A DNA stretch of 64,000 nucleotides from JAJPXC01 sp964628905 (GTDB lineage: Bacteria > Bacteroidota > Bacteroidia > Bacteroidales > Muribaculaceae). This document shows, piece after piece, positions 25,745-33,251 of the stretch. Location: NCBI GenBank assembly GCA_964628905.1, contig CAZVNS010000001.1, positions 1 to 64,000 of the forward strand. The letters run 5' to 3'. The notes under the pieces were generated by a model. That model was given only the letters and a program-made list of their open reading frames with translations, was not told the DNA's origin and ran no database searches. Numbering within the stretch: position 1 is the first letter of the stretch; every line of letters begins with the position of its first letter. The position numbers and the translations under genes are program-made.

Positions 25745-27001
25745 ATGAAGAAACTTTACGCTTCTTTGGCTCTCGTAGCCGCCGGCGCTATCGCCGCCAC
25801 CGCTGCCACCGCTCCCGTGCAGCAGAACTTCACCCAGATCAACAGCCTCCGCGGCGCCAAGATCATGGACGCTACAAAGCGCCTCCCCATCTCAGCCGTT
25901 GCTGACCAGGCTCAGAAGATCAACAACCGCTACTCAGCCAACCGCGCTGCTGCCGCTTTCGAAGGCTCTTACCTCACTACCGGTATAGGTGGTTTCGACG
26001 GCTATGAGGCTAATAGTGTGTTCACCGTTACCGATGAAGGCTACCTCGATGGCTTCGGTGGCTTCAGTTACGACGTTAACTACGTGGAGGCAATCAAATT
26101 TGACCACCCCGTGCAGGCTACAGTAGCCGACAATGGTGATGTCCAAATTGCACTTGGTCAGAAAATCGGCACATATAATGACTATGATATAGTGTTCTTC
26201 GGCGTTAATGATGATGATAATATTGTTCTTGAAGGTACTATTACATACAAAGCAACTGAGGATGGCTCATACGCTGCTGATATGGCCGGTATAGGAATTG
26301 GTTTCAATGCCGGTGAGGGTTACTCATGCTTCACTCTCGAATATGATTCTAAGATTCTGAAGCCCAATGCTACCGTCACCTACAACTGGGTTTCAGGTAG
26401 CGGCACCACCGACTACGGCGACTACTCAGTGCCCACATTCATCGGTTTCGAGGATGAGGAGTACGAGGGCGTGACCTTCACCTCTATGTACATGTCAGCT
26501 ATCATGTACGAGCTCACCGGCGACGGCTACCCCGCAACCTACGAGGTTGAGGAGGCTGACAACGGCTTCGAGGCTATCGCCAACTCACCCATCTGCGTTT
26601 ACAACGAGGACGACGACGTCGTAGAGGGTGGCAACATCGTTTACGGCCAGCTCGCTCCCTCTATCAGGGTTTACACCAGCGACGTGATCTGGAACCTTGA
26701 CAGCAACAAGGAGAAAATTGAGCTCTCAGTGCAGGAGCTCACTAATGAAGACGGCGACACAGCCACAACTGAAAGCCTCTATATCCACAACGACACCTAC
26801 ACCTTCGGTACACTCGGAAACGTACAGGTAGCCTTTGAAGTTGACGGCGTAGAGGAAATCATCGCTGACGCAGCTGCTAACAACGAGAACGCTCCCGTTG
26901 AGTACTACAACCTTCAGGGCATGAAGATCAACAACCCCGCCGCCGGTCAGATCGTGATCCGTCGCCAGGGTAACAAATCAGCTAAGATGATCGTTCGCTA
27001 A
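25745..27001 (+). CDS. Acidic secreted protein with sorting-type C-terminus, function unknown
   Basis: The 418-residue protein has a clear signal peptide (cleavage near ATAATA). The mature part is beta-rich, very acidic and rich in Gly, Tyr and Asp, with no family I recognise. The end, EYYNLQGMKINNP followed by GQIVIRRQGNKSAKMIVR, is the kind of tail found on many Muribaculaceae/Prevotella exported proteins and resembles type IX secretion signals, so cell-surface or secreted placement is likely. It stands alone with a strong promoter and a strong terminator, and is flanked by two TCGA-site clusters. Abundant expression is an inference from the strong signals. Confidence 0.7.
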   Translation: MKKLYASLALVAAGAIAATAATAPVQQNFTQINSLRGAKIMDATKRLPISAVADQAQKINNRYSANRAAAAFEGSYLTTGIGGFDGYEANSVFTVTDEGYLDGFGGFSYDVNYVEAIKFDHPVQATVADNGDVQIALGQKIGTYNDYDIVFFGVNDDDNIVLEGTITYKATEDGSYAADMAGIGIGFNAGEGYSCFTLEYDSKILKPNATVTYNWVSGSGTTDYGDYSVPTFIGFEDEEYEGVTFTSMYMSAIMYELTGDGYPATYEVEEADNGFEAIANSPICVYNEDDDVVEGGNIVYGQLAPSIRVYTSDVIWNLDSNKEKIELSVQELTNEDGDTATTESLYIHNDTYTFGTLGNVQVAFEVDGVEEIIADAAANNENAPVEYYNLQGMKINNPAAGQIVIRRQGNKSAKMIVR

Positions 27002-27037
27002 TCCAGACTGATAATCCAATCTAACCCTCTATACCTC

Positions 27038-27074
27038 GCGAGGGCTGCCCGGTGGGGCAGCCCTCGCTTTTTTT
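27038..27074 (+). terminator. Strong intrinsic terminator
   Basis: A 13-bp perfect stem (GCGAGGGCTGCCC/GGGCAGCCCTCGC), 4-nt loop, then seven T. Confidence 0.95.
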
Positions 27075-27078
27075 ATGC

Positions 27079-27122
27079 TCGACTTAAGTCGCTTTCTTTC
27101 GATTTAAATCGACTTATGTCGA
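27079..27122. repeat. TCGA-n-TTAA-n-TCGA site cluster, right
   Basis: TCGACTTAAGTCG (27079-27091), the perfect 14-bp palindrome TCGATTTAAATCGA (27099-27112) and TCGACTTATGTCGA (27109-27122). Same unit as the left cluster. Confidence 0.75.
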
Positions 27123-27190
27123 GAGAAAGGGGGGAATGTTGTCGATTTTTTCGTCAAATGTATTCTTAGGGATATCGGAGGGTAGTTTAG

Positions 27191-27228
27191 GCGGTAATTT
27201 TGCATCATCAAACAGGTAATATTACCGC
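27191..27228 (+). promoter_or_regulatory. Promoter/operator of the capsid cassette
   Basis: TAATTTTG (27195-27202) is a -7 box. It is embedded between GCGGTAAT (27191-27198) and ATTACCGC (27221-27228), perfect inverted arms, with a second palindrome GGTAATATTACC at 27215-27226. The same half-site GGTAAT and the string ATCA after it recur at 31091-31122. Confidence 0.65.
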
Positions 27229-27253
27229 AAAACAATTAACCAAACTTACCACC

Positions 27254-27553
27254 ATGAATGAAACAAACATCGAAGAGGCGCAGACATCGGCAGAAGTCGC
27301 GCCCGAGCTCCAAGCCGAGAGCGCAGTGCCGGCCCAACTCGCGGAGGAGGCTGCCGCGGAACCTGAAGTGGATCTTGACGCACTTATTGAGGAGGCTGAG
27401 CGTCGCGGTTATCTCCGCGGCCGCAATGAAGCTATTGGACAAGTGAAGCGCCGCCTTGCCCGCTGGGAAGTGCCACGCGTGGAGCAGCCCGACACCGCCA
27501 CCTCAACCCCCACCATCCTCGCCAACCTACCCACCTCCATCTGGGACCGATAG
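27254..27553 (+). CDS. Small acidic protein, first gene of the capsid cassette
   Basis: The 99-residue protein starts at the ATG at 27254 (an upstream in-frame start at 27200 lies inside the -7 box). Residues 5-50 are Glu/Ala-rich and low-complexity; residues 50-80 form a charged helix (ALIEEAERRGYLRGRNEAIG) ending in basic KRRLARW. Family unknown. A small acidic helical protein just before a capsid gene fits a scaffolding role, but this is position-based inference only. Confidence 0.6.
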   Translation: MNETNIEEAQTSAEVAPELQAESAVPAQLAEEAAAEPEVDLDALIEEAERRGYLRGRNEAIGQVKRRLARWEVPRVEQPDTATSTPTILANLPTSIWDR

Positions 27554-27595
27554 ACCCCCCGAAAAAACCAACCCCACAAGAGCGCAATATGCGTA

Positions 27596-27630
27596 GCGCC
27601 ACCGTGCCCGGCGGTTCCGCCGCCGGGTCT
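27596..27630 (+). repeat. Dispersed GC-rich hairpin repeat, copy A
   Basis: GCGCCACCGTG is followed by an 8-bp perfect stem CCCGGCGG/CCGCCGGG with loop TTCCG and then GTCT. It lies between the first and second cassette genes. Confidence 0.8.
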
Positions 27631-27763
27631 CTAAAAACCTTAAAAACTCTAAAAACCTTAAAAACTCTAAAAACCTTAAAAACTCTAAAAACTCTAAAAA
27701 CTCTAAAAACTTTAAAAACTCCAAAAACCTTAAAAACTCTAAAAACCTTAAAAACTCCCCCCT
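27631..27763 (+). repeat. CTTAAAAA/CTCTAAAAA microsatellite leader
   Basis: About fifteen tandem 8-9 nt units of CTTAAAAA or CTCTAAAAA fill the entire 133 bp before the capsid start codon. Shorter runs of the same units precede 29248, lie between proA and purB (23065-23100) and precede rpiB (54370-54405). Because units differ in length by one base, copy-number change would alter leader length rather than a reading frame. Confidence 0.85.
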
Positions 27764-27764
27764 T

Positions 27765-29216
27765 ATGAAAAAGATCTTCAAATTCATCATTTCCCTCTTC
27801 CGCTCAAACCGCAACCCCGAGTCATCTAACTCCTTCCCCACCATGGTGCGCTCCATCTATCAATGGGTCAAGAGCGATAACGGCATCGTAACGATGCTCT
27901 TAGCCCTGGCCGCAGTGCTCCTCTACACCTGGGTGATGGGCGACACTGAGCTGATCACCGCCACCGCCGTGGTAATCGGTGGCACCGCCGGCGGCAAGCA
28001 CGTGGCCGGCGGACCCCTGACCACCGCCCTCGCCAACGAAGCCGCCCCCGGGCTGCTCCGAAACGACATCGACGACCGCATAGTCAAAATCCGCCCCATG
28101 TCGACCCCCATCGACCAGATCTCACGCTGGGCCGGCTCCCGCACCTGCGGCTCGATGAAGGTTGAGTACTACTCGGTGGACACAAAGCCCACCAAGTCGA
28201 CCATCACCGCCGAGGTCGACGTCGAGTCCATCGAGAACAACCTCACCGCCTCAATCCTCGTGGCCGACCCACAGATATTCGACACCTCAGAGACCATCCT
28301 CGTGCCCGATGTCGAGGCCCGCGACAAGGATGGCAACCCCGCCGGAGCCCTCGTGCTCTATGTAGTAAAGTCGGCCGAAACCGGCAACAAGATCGAAGTG
28401 ATACCCGTCAACAACTTCGACTCCACCGGCAAGCGCGAGATACCCTCCATCAAGCGTGGCGCACAGATCATCCGCATGGGTCGCGCCGCCACCGAGCTTG
28501 ACGTGCAGACACCTCAGTTCCAAGCCCTCCCCAAGAAGGACTACAACTTCTGCCAGATCTTCAAGACCCAAGTGGAGCAGAGCACCTTCCAAAAGATCGC
28601 TAACAAGGAGATCGGCTGGGGATTTTCTGACCAGGAGGAGGCCGCCATCGTCGACCTGCGCCAGGGCATCGAGAAAAACTTCATCTTCGGTCACCGCACT
28701 CAAATCTACGACCCCGCGAAGCATGAGGAAGTCTACCTCACCGGCGGCGTATGGAACCAGACCGACCGCACCTTCGCCATCCCCGACAACATCACCTACG
28801 AGACCATCGTGGAGATGTCGCGCGAAGCCTTCACCCACAACGCCGGCACAAACCGCAAGATCCTGATTGCCGGCACCTCGCTGATCGAGCGACTGAGCAA
28901 ACAGGAGTTCTCGAAGGTGATCATGGCCCAGGACAAGGTGACCCGCTGGGGTATCGACTTCACCGAGATGGTGACCAAGTTCGGCACGCTCTATGTGGTG
29001 GCCTCCGAGCTGTTCGACGAGTGCGGCCACGCCGATGACGGCATGATCATTGATCCCGAGTACATCACCAAGTATTGCCACGTGCCCTTCCACACCGAGT
29101 GCCTCGACCTGCGCTCATCAGGCCAGCGCAACACCGACGCCATCGTCATCACCGAGGCCAGCTGCCTGGTGCTCCGCTACCCCCAAGCCCACATGCGCCT
29201 CATCTCCAACTCTTAA
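27765..29216 (+). CDS. Phage-type major capsid protein with N-terminal membrane segment
   Basis: From residue 65 on, the 483-residue protein matches SU10/DUF5309-like major capsid proteins (HK97 fold): GGTAGGKHVAGGPLTTALANE, EAAPGLLRNDIDDRIVKIRP, STPIDQISRWAG, MKVEYYSVDTKPTKS and a C-terminal DPEYITKYCHVPF. The first 65 residues are an addition: a basic amphipathic start (KKIFKFIISLFRS), then a hydrophobic helix GIVTMLLALAAVLLYTWVMG that could span a membrane. Ordinary members begin near the GGTAGG segment. Either the capsid is membrane-tethered, or a small holin-like gene was fused to it; MGDTE near residue 58 is a possible internal start. It precedes the connector-sized and portal genes. 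Confidence 0.8.
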   Translation: MKKIFKFIISLFRSNRNPESSNSFPTMVRSIYQWVKSDNGIVTMLLALAAVLLYTWVMGDTELITATAVVIGGTAGGKHVAGGPLTTALANEAAPGLLRNDIDDRIVKIRPMSTPIDQISRWAGSRTCGSMKVEYYSVDTKPTKSTITAEVDVESIENNLTASILVADPQIFDTSETILVPDVEARDKDGNPAGALVLYVVKSAETGNKIEVIPVNNFDSTGKREIPSIKRGAQIIRMGRAATELDVQTPQFQALPKKDYNFCQIFKTQVEQSTFQKIANKEIGWGFSDQEEAAIVDLRQGIEKNFIFGHRTQIYDPAKHEEVYLTGGVWNQTDRTFAIPDNITYETIVEMSREAFTHNAGTNRKILIAGTSLIERLSKQEFSKVIMAQDKVTRWGIDFTEMVTKFGTLYVVASELFDECGHADDGMIIDPEYITKYCHVPFHTECLDLRSSGQRNTDAIVITEASCLVLRYPQAHMRLISNS

Positions 29217-29247
29217 CAACCAAAAAACTCTAAAAACTCCCCACCTC

Positions 29248-29775
29248 ATGACCTCCGATCAATTGCTCAAGATATGGATGCTCTCGCGCTACCATCTCCC
29301 TGTCAATGATCCGGCTACAGTGAGTGTCGACTCCCAGCTGGGAGTCGACACTCTACAGCTGGAGACCACACTGATGCAAGCCTGGTACCTGAAGCAGCTC
29401 GACACAGCCCCCGCCGAACTGCTGCCCGTGGAGGACTGCGCCGAGGGCGTGCCACTGCTCTTCGGCCCCGGCGGCACATGCATCATCACCCTCCCCGAGC
29501 GTTGCCGCCGACCACTGACCGTGCAACTAAGCTCCTGGCCCATCCCCACCACCATCATCACCCCCGACCACCCTCTGGCAGCCCTCCAAAGCTCCCCCCA
29601 CAGCCGGGGCGTACCCTCAGCACCAGTGGCACTGCTCAGTGGGCGCATCCTCACCCTCTACTCCCCCGCCTCAGCCACCGACCGCCTGACCCACCTCCTC
29701 TGCGTAGTCGACGACTCCCCCACCTCCTACAACCTCGACCCCTCCCTCCTCGCCACCATCCCACCCTTAACTTAA
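29248..29775 (+). CDS. Putative head completion/connector-sized protein
   Basis: The 175-residue protein sits between capsid and portal genes, 31 bp after the first and 5 bp before the second. It begins with a helical segment (SDQLLKIWMLSRYHLP) and continues with a beta-rich part (CIITLPERCRRPLTVQLSSW). I recognise no family. The longer frame-matched ORF upstream is a shadow of the capsid gene; ATG 29248 follows a short AAAACTC leader. A head-tail adaptor or capsid accessory role is inferred from position only. Confidence 0.6.
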   Translation: MTSDQLLKIWMLSRYHLPVNDPATVSVDSQLGVDTLQLETTLMQAWYLKQLDTAPAELLPVEDCAEGVPLLFGPGGTCIITLPERCRRPLTVQLSSWPIPTTIITPDHPLAALQSSPHSRGVPSAPVALLSGRILTLYSPASATDRLTHLLCVVDDSPTSYNLDPSLLATIPPLT

Positions 29776-29780
29776 CCCCC

Positions 29781-31079
29781 ATGACCACCCAGATACTCCA
29801 CCAAGCCCACCGCGCATGGACCCACTACCAGCCAGTCCGCGCCCAACGCGCCCGCCTCAAGGACTTCACCTACGGCCGCCAGTGGGGCGACCTGACCCAG
29901 CTCCCCGACGGCTCCTACGTCACAGAGCAGCAGCTCGCCCGACTCACTGGTCGCAAACCGCTGACCCACAACCTCATCCGCCAACTCGTGAAGAGCATCA
30001 TCGGCCGCTACCGCCAGATGCGCGCCGACCAAGAGGATACCGACCCCAAACTACTCCCCTACTACTCAATCAACCAGCTCAATGAACTCGACTGCCGCAC
30101 CCTTGAGGAATTTCTGATCTCAGGTTGCGCCATACAGCGCATCGTGGCCGAAAACCGCTTCGGCCGTCCCGGAGTGTGGGTCGACAACGTTTCGCCCGAA
30201 CGCTTCTTCGCCAACCGCCTGACCGATCCCCGCGGGTGGGATGTGGAGATCATCGGCCAGCTCCACGACATGAGCCTGCAGGAAGTGCTGATGCGCTTCA
30301 GCCACGGCGACCGCACCCGCGCCCAGGCAATCGCCACCATCTACGCCAATCAAGCCCACGCCCACCCCACGACCTCACAATTCTTCAACGCCGACGATGG
30401 CCGTTGCCGCGTCATTGAAGTGTGGACCCTCGAAAGCACCACCACCGTCGACCACTCCCTCCCCCGGTCGCAGCAGCTCACCATGGACACCCAATGGCGC
30501 GTGCGCTACATAGCCCCCGACGGGCAGCTGCTCGACTCCACACTCTCACCCTACCCCCACGGATCACACCCCTACGTGGTGAAGCTCTACCCCCTGACCG
30601 ACGGCGAGATACACCCCTTCGTCGAGGACATCATCGACCAGCAGAAATATATCAACCGCCTGATCACCGTCATCGACCACGTGATGGCAACTTCAGCCAA
30701 AGGCGCCCTGCTCTTCCCAATCAACCAGAAAGCCTCTGACATGACATGGGAGCAGATCAGCCAAAACTGGAGCGCCACCGGCGCCGTAATCCCATATAAC
30801 CCCCGCCCCGGCGAACCCGCGCCGCAGCAGATCATCACCCCCAACAACGACCTGGGAGCATACCGACTGCTCGACCTCGAGATGAAGCTGTTTGACAACA
30901 TCTCCGGCGTGGGCGACGCACTGTTAGGACGCAACATCTCCCCCTCAACCGGCCAAAATCTCTACGATGCGCAGGTGCGCAACGCAACAATAGCCCTGCT
31001 CGACATCATTGAGACATTCAAAGCCTTCGTCGACGAGCGAAACGCCAAAATGCTCCTCTCTAATGTAAATTTACAGTGA
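29781..31079 (+). CDS. Phage portal-like protein
   Basis: The 432-residue protein resembles P22-type portal proteins: an N-terminal segment with RARLKDFTYGRQWGDLT and GRKPLTHNLIRQLVKSIIGRYR, a central clip/wing part with VSPERFFANRLTDPRGWDVE, a stem region VEDIIDQQKYINRLITVIDHVM, and a C-terminal helical part FDNISGVGDALLGRNISPSTG. Portals form the 12-subunit DNA entry ring of the capsid. At 432 residues it is shorter than typical P22-like portals. No terminase is nearby to drive packaging, which is odd for a working prophage. Confidence 0.78.
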   Translation: MTTQILHQAHRAWTHYQPVRAQRARLKDFTYGRQWGDLTQLPDGSYVTEQQLARLTGRKPLTHNLIRQLVKSIIGRYRQMRADQEDTDPKLLPYYSINQLNELDCRTLEEFLISGCAIQRIVAENRFGRPGVWVDNVSPERFFANRLTDPRGWDVEIIGQLHDMSLQEVLMRFSHGDRTRAQAIATIYANQAHAHPTTSQFFNADDGRCRVIEVWTLESTTTVDHSLPRSQQLTMDTQWRVRYIAPDGQLLDSTLSPYPHGSHPYVVKLYPLTDGEIHPFVEDIIDQQKYINRLITVIDHVMATSAKGALLFPINQKASDMTWEQISQNWSATGAVIPYNPRPGEPAPQQIITPNNDLGAYRLLDLEMKLFDNISGVGDALLGRNISPSTGQNLYDAQVRNATIALLDIIETFKAFVDERNAKMLLSNVNLQ

Positions 31080-31090
31080 TGGGCAAAAAT

Positions 31091-31122
31091 ATTACCCATA
31101 TATTGTGGTAATTTTACACCAT
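31091..31122 (+). promoter_or_regulatory. Second cassette promoter/operator
   Basis: ATTACC (31091-31096) and GGTAAT (31107-31112) form an inverted repeat, and TAATTTTA (31109-31116) is a -7-like box. ATCA follows, as at the first cassette promoter (27191-27228). Confidence 0.55.
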
Positions 31123-31137
31123 CAAGACAGAAACACT

Positions 31138-31563
31138 ATGCCTAAATCACCACTCCTACTACAACGCCGCCGCGATTTCCTGCGCGCCTGCCTGCGGGCC
31201 GAAGCCACCGAACGAGGTCCGATCAACATCGCCTCGATAGCCCACAGGGCCATGCACACCCCCGCCCCGGGCTATTACGTAGAGTTTGAAAGTGCCCGCA
31301 AGGTGCTCTACACCTACTTCAGCACCGGCCGACTGCCCGCAGCGTCGCCCCACCGCCGCGCGATGTGGCTGGAGCTGATCGACCGCGTCAAAGCTCGCCG
31401 CGACCGCGGCTGGAACATCACCGACGCCCTGCAGCACGTGCTCACCGAAGGCCGCGCCTCGCAATACTTCATCGCCGAGTCAACCGCCTGCCGCGAGCTC
31501 CGCTCCCACCACCGCAGGAAGCCCCTCAAAAGCCCCCCTCAAGCAGAGCCTCCCTCCATGTAG
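31138..31563 (+). CDS. Small basic helical protein of the capsid cassette
   Basis: The 141-residue product (ATG 31138) is rich in Arg and mostly helical: LLLQRRRDFLRACLRAEA, NIASIAHRAMHTPAPGYYV, SARKVLYTYFSTG and ITDALQHVLTEGRASQYFI. The helix-turn-helix-like spacing and basic charge would suit DNA binding, and it has its own promoter with the operator shared with the cassette start; it could be the cassette regulator or a small terminase-like factor. No family recognised. Confidence 0.55.
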   Translation: MPKSPLLLQRRRDFLRACLRAEATERGPINIASIAHRAMHTPAPGYYVEFESARKVLYTYFSTGRLPAASPHRRAMWLELIDRVKARRDRGWNITDALQHVLTEGRASQYFIAESTACRELRSHHRRKPLKSPPQAEPPSM

Positions 31564-31592
31564 AGCCTCCCTCCAAGCGCGCAATAGGCACA

Positions 31593-31627
31593 GCACCACC
31601 GTGTCCGGCGGTTCAGCCGCCGGGTCT
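31593..31627 (+). repeat. Dispersed GC-rich hairpin repeat, copy B
   Basis: GCACCACCGTG then TCCGGCGG, loop TTCAG, CCGCCGGG with GTCT; the 16 bp before it (GCGCGCAATAGGCACA) also resemble the flank of copy A. Confidence 0.78.
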
Positions 31628-31650
31628 TTATAAACTTTAAAAACACCCCC

Positions 31651-32073
31651 ATGATCACACTCTCAATCGACCACATCGCCGCGAGCATCCACTCACTGAC
31701 AGCCCTCGCCGCATACCTCGGCCAATCGCAGCCGCAAATCCCCGCGATGCTCACCTCAGAGCGCCGCGACGCCCTCGCCCCGCTGATCACCGACACCACA
31801 CTCCGCATCGCCGCCCAGCTTCAACTGCAGGCCGCGGTCGATGGCGACATCATCACCCTCGACTGCGACACCCGGTGCGAAGCCATGGCCCAAGGATTGG
31901 CCGAGGTGGTGCGCTGCCAGGTGATGTCGCAACTCTACGCCCTGACAGCCCCCCGCACATCGCTGATATGGCACCAGATGTCACAAACCTCCCTCACGCG
32001 CCTGACCCAACTCACCGACGCAATCACCCCCGAGGCCGGCTCCGACGCCCTGCTAATAACCCCGCATTACTGA
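31651..32073 (+). CDS. Small protein at the end of the capsid cassette, function unknown
   Basis: The 140-residue protein starts after a TTTAAAAACACCCCC leader like other cassette genes. It is helical at the N-terminus (DHIAASIHSLTALAAYLG), with a central TLRIAAQLQLQAAVDGDIITLDCDTRCEAMAQG segment. Such proteins occur near head genes in Bacteroidales phages as tail or head accessory proteins, but I cannot name a family. Codon use is like the core genes around it, not like the AT-rich island. Confidence 0.5.
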   Translation: MITLSIDHIAASIHSLTALAAYLGQSQPQIPAMLTSERRDALAPLITDTTLRIAAQLQLQAAVDGDIITLDCDTRCEAMAQGLAEVVRCQVMSQLYALTAPRTSLIWHQMSQTSLTRLTQLTDAITPEAGSDALLITPHY

Positions 32074-32090
32074 TTTACGGGATTTTTGAG

Positions 32091-32098
32091 TATATTCG
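32091..32098 (+). promoter_or_regulatory. -7-like box (TATATTCG) of the esterase gene
   Basis: TATATTCG followed by CGG resembles the boxes TAACTTCG-CG at 55835 and 59137, a variant of TAnnTTTG. Confidence 0.4.
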
Positions 32099-32132
32099 CG
32101 GTATAATGACCAATCAAATGCCCAAAACCACC

Positions 32133-33251
32133 ATGAAACATCTACTTATTGCATTAGCCTTGGGAGTGGCCGCCGCCTTCGCAGCTACCGCCGACGACCA
32201 GACAAAACCACTGCGCTACGTCGACGCCCGGGATCTGCGCGTGATCAACAAAGGTTGGGCCAACACCCTCCGCGACTATACCCGCATACCCGCCTACCTC
32301 AAGGATAGCGTGCGCCCCGAGCTGTGGGAACGCGCCCAATGCTCATCAGGCATCGGCGTGCGCTTTGCCACCGACTCAGAGCGCGTGGGAGTCAAATACC
32401 GCCTGCTCTGGAACACCCACATGCTCCACATGGCCGACACCGGCCTCAAAGGCACCGACCTGTACATACTCGAGGGTGACTCCGTATGGCGCCACGTCAA
32501 CACCAACCGCCCCAACGCCGACGCCGACAAGTGGTGCGAGAAGGTGTATGTCGAAAACCTCGCCCCGGGCATGAAGGAATTCATGATCTACTTCCCCCTC
32601 TACGACGGCGTGGAGGAGCTCTACGTGGGCGTTGACTCCACAGCAACCATCACCTCAGGCAACCCCGAGATCATCGATAAAAACAAGAAAATCGTGGCCT
32701 ACGGCACGTCAATCCTGCAAGGTGGTTGCGCATCGCGTACCGGTATGGCCGCAACCAACATCATCAGCCGAGACCTCAACTGCGAGGTGGTCAACATCGG
32801 CATCTCCGGCGAGGGACGCATGGACGCATGCATGGCCCGCGCTATGGCTCAGATACCCGACGTCGACCTCTACCTGATCGACCCCGTGCCCAACTGCACC
32901 GAGATGCAGTGCGACACCCTCACCTACGACTTCATCAACATACTGCGCACCGCCCGCCCCGACGTGCCCATCGTGATGCTCGAAGGCCCGATGTACCCCT
33001 ACGGTCGCTACGACTCCTTCTTCGGCAGCTACCTGCCCAAGAAAAACGCGGCATTCCACCGCAACTATGAGCGGTTGATCGCCGAAAACCCCAAAAATCT
33101 ATATTATGTGACCAACGAGAACCTCGACGGAGCAGCCGACGACGGCACCGTCGATGGCATCCATCTCACCGACTTGGGCTTCCTGCACTACGCCGACAAG
33201 CTCACGCCGATCTTAGGTGAAATCCTTGGCATTACCCCCGGCCCGCGTTAA
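32133..33251 (+). CDS. Secreted GxDLY/SGNH-hydrolase family esterase
   Basis: The 372-residue protein (ATG 32133; in-frame ATGs at 32106 and 32118 would only lengthen the signal peptide) starts MKHLLIALALGVAAAFA. It has the N-terminal GxDLY beta domain (KGTDLYILEGDSVW near residue 108) and a C-terminal SGNH domain: VAYGTSILQGGCASRTG with the nucleophile Ser, NIGISGEGRMD, and DGIHLTDLGFLHYAD with the Asp-His pair. Such enzymes deacetylate or de-esterify glycans. The 3' end overlaps the convergent LPS-kinase-like gene by 4 bp. Confidence 0.9.
   Translation: MKHLLIALALGVAAAFAATADDQTKPLRYVDARDLRVINKGWANTLRDYTRIPAYLKDSVRPELWERAQCSSGIGVRFATDSERVGVKYRLLWNTHMLHMADTGLKGTDLYILEGDSVWRHVNTNRPNADADKWCEKVYVENLAPGMKEFMIYFPLYDGVEELYVGVDSTATITSGNPEIIDKNKKIVAYGTSILQGGCASRTGMAATNIISRDLNCEVVNIGISGEGRMDACMARAMAQIPDVDLYLIDPVPNCTEMQCDTLTYDFINILRTARPDVPIVMLEGPMYPYGRYDSFFGSYLPKKNAAFHRNYERLIAENPKNLYYVTNENLDGAADDGTVDGIHLTDLGFLHYADKLTPILGEILGITPGPR

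Noticed and set aside
27631..27763. CRISPR-like array
   Set aside because: Units are 8-9 nt without spacers and no cas gene is present; it is a microsatellite.
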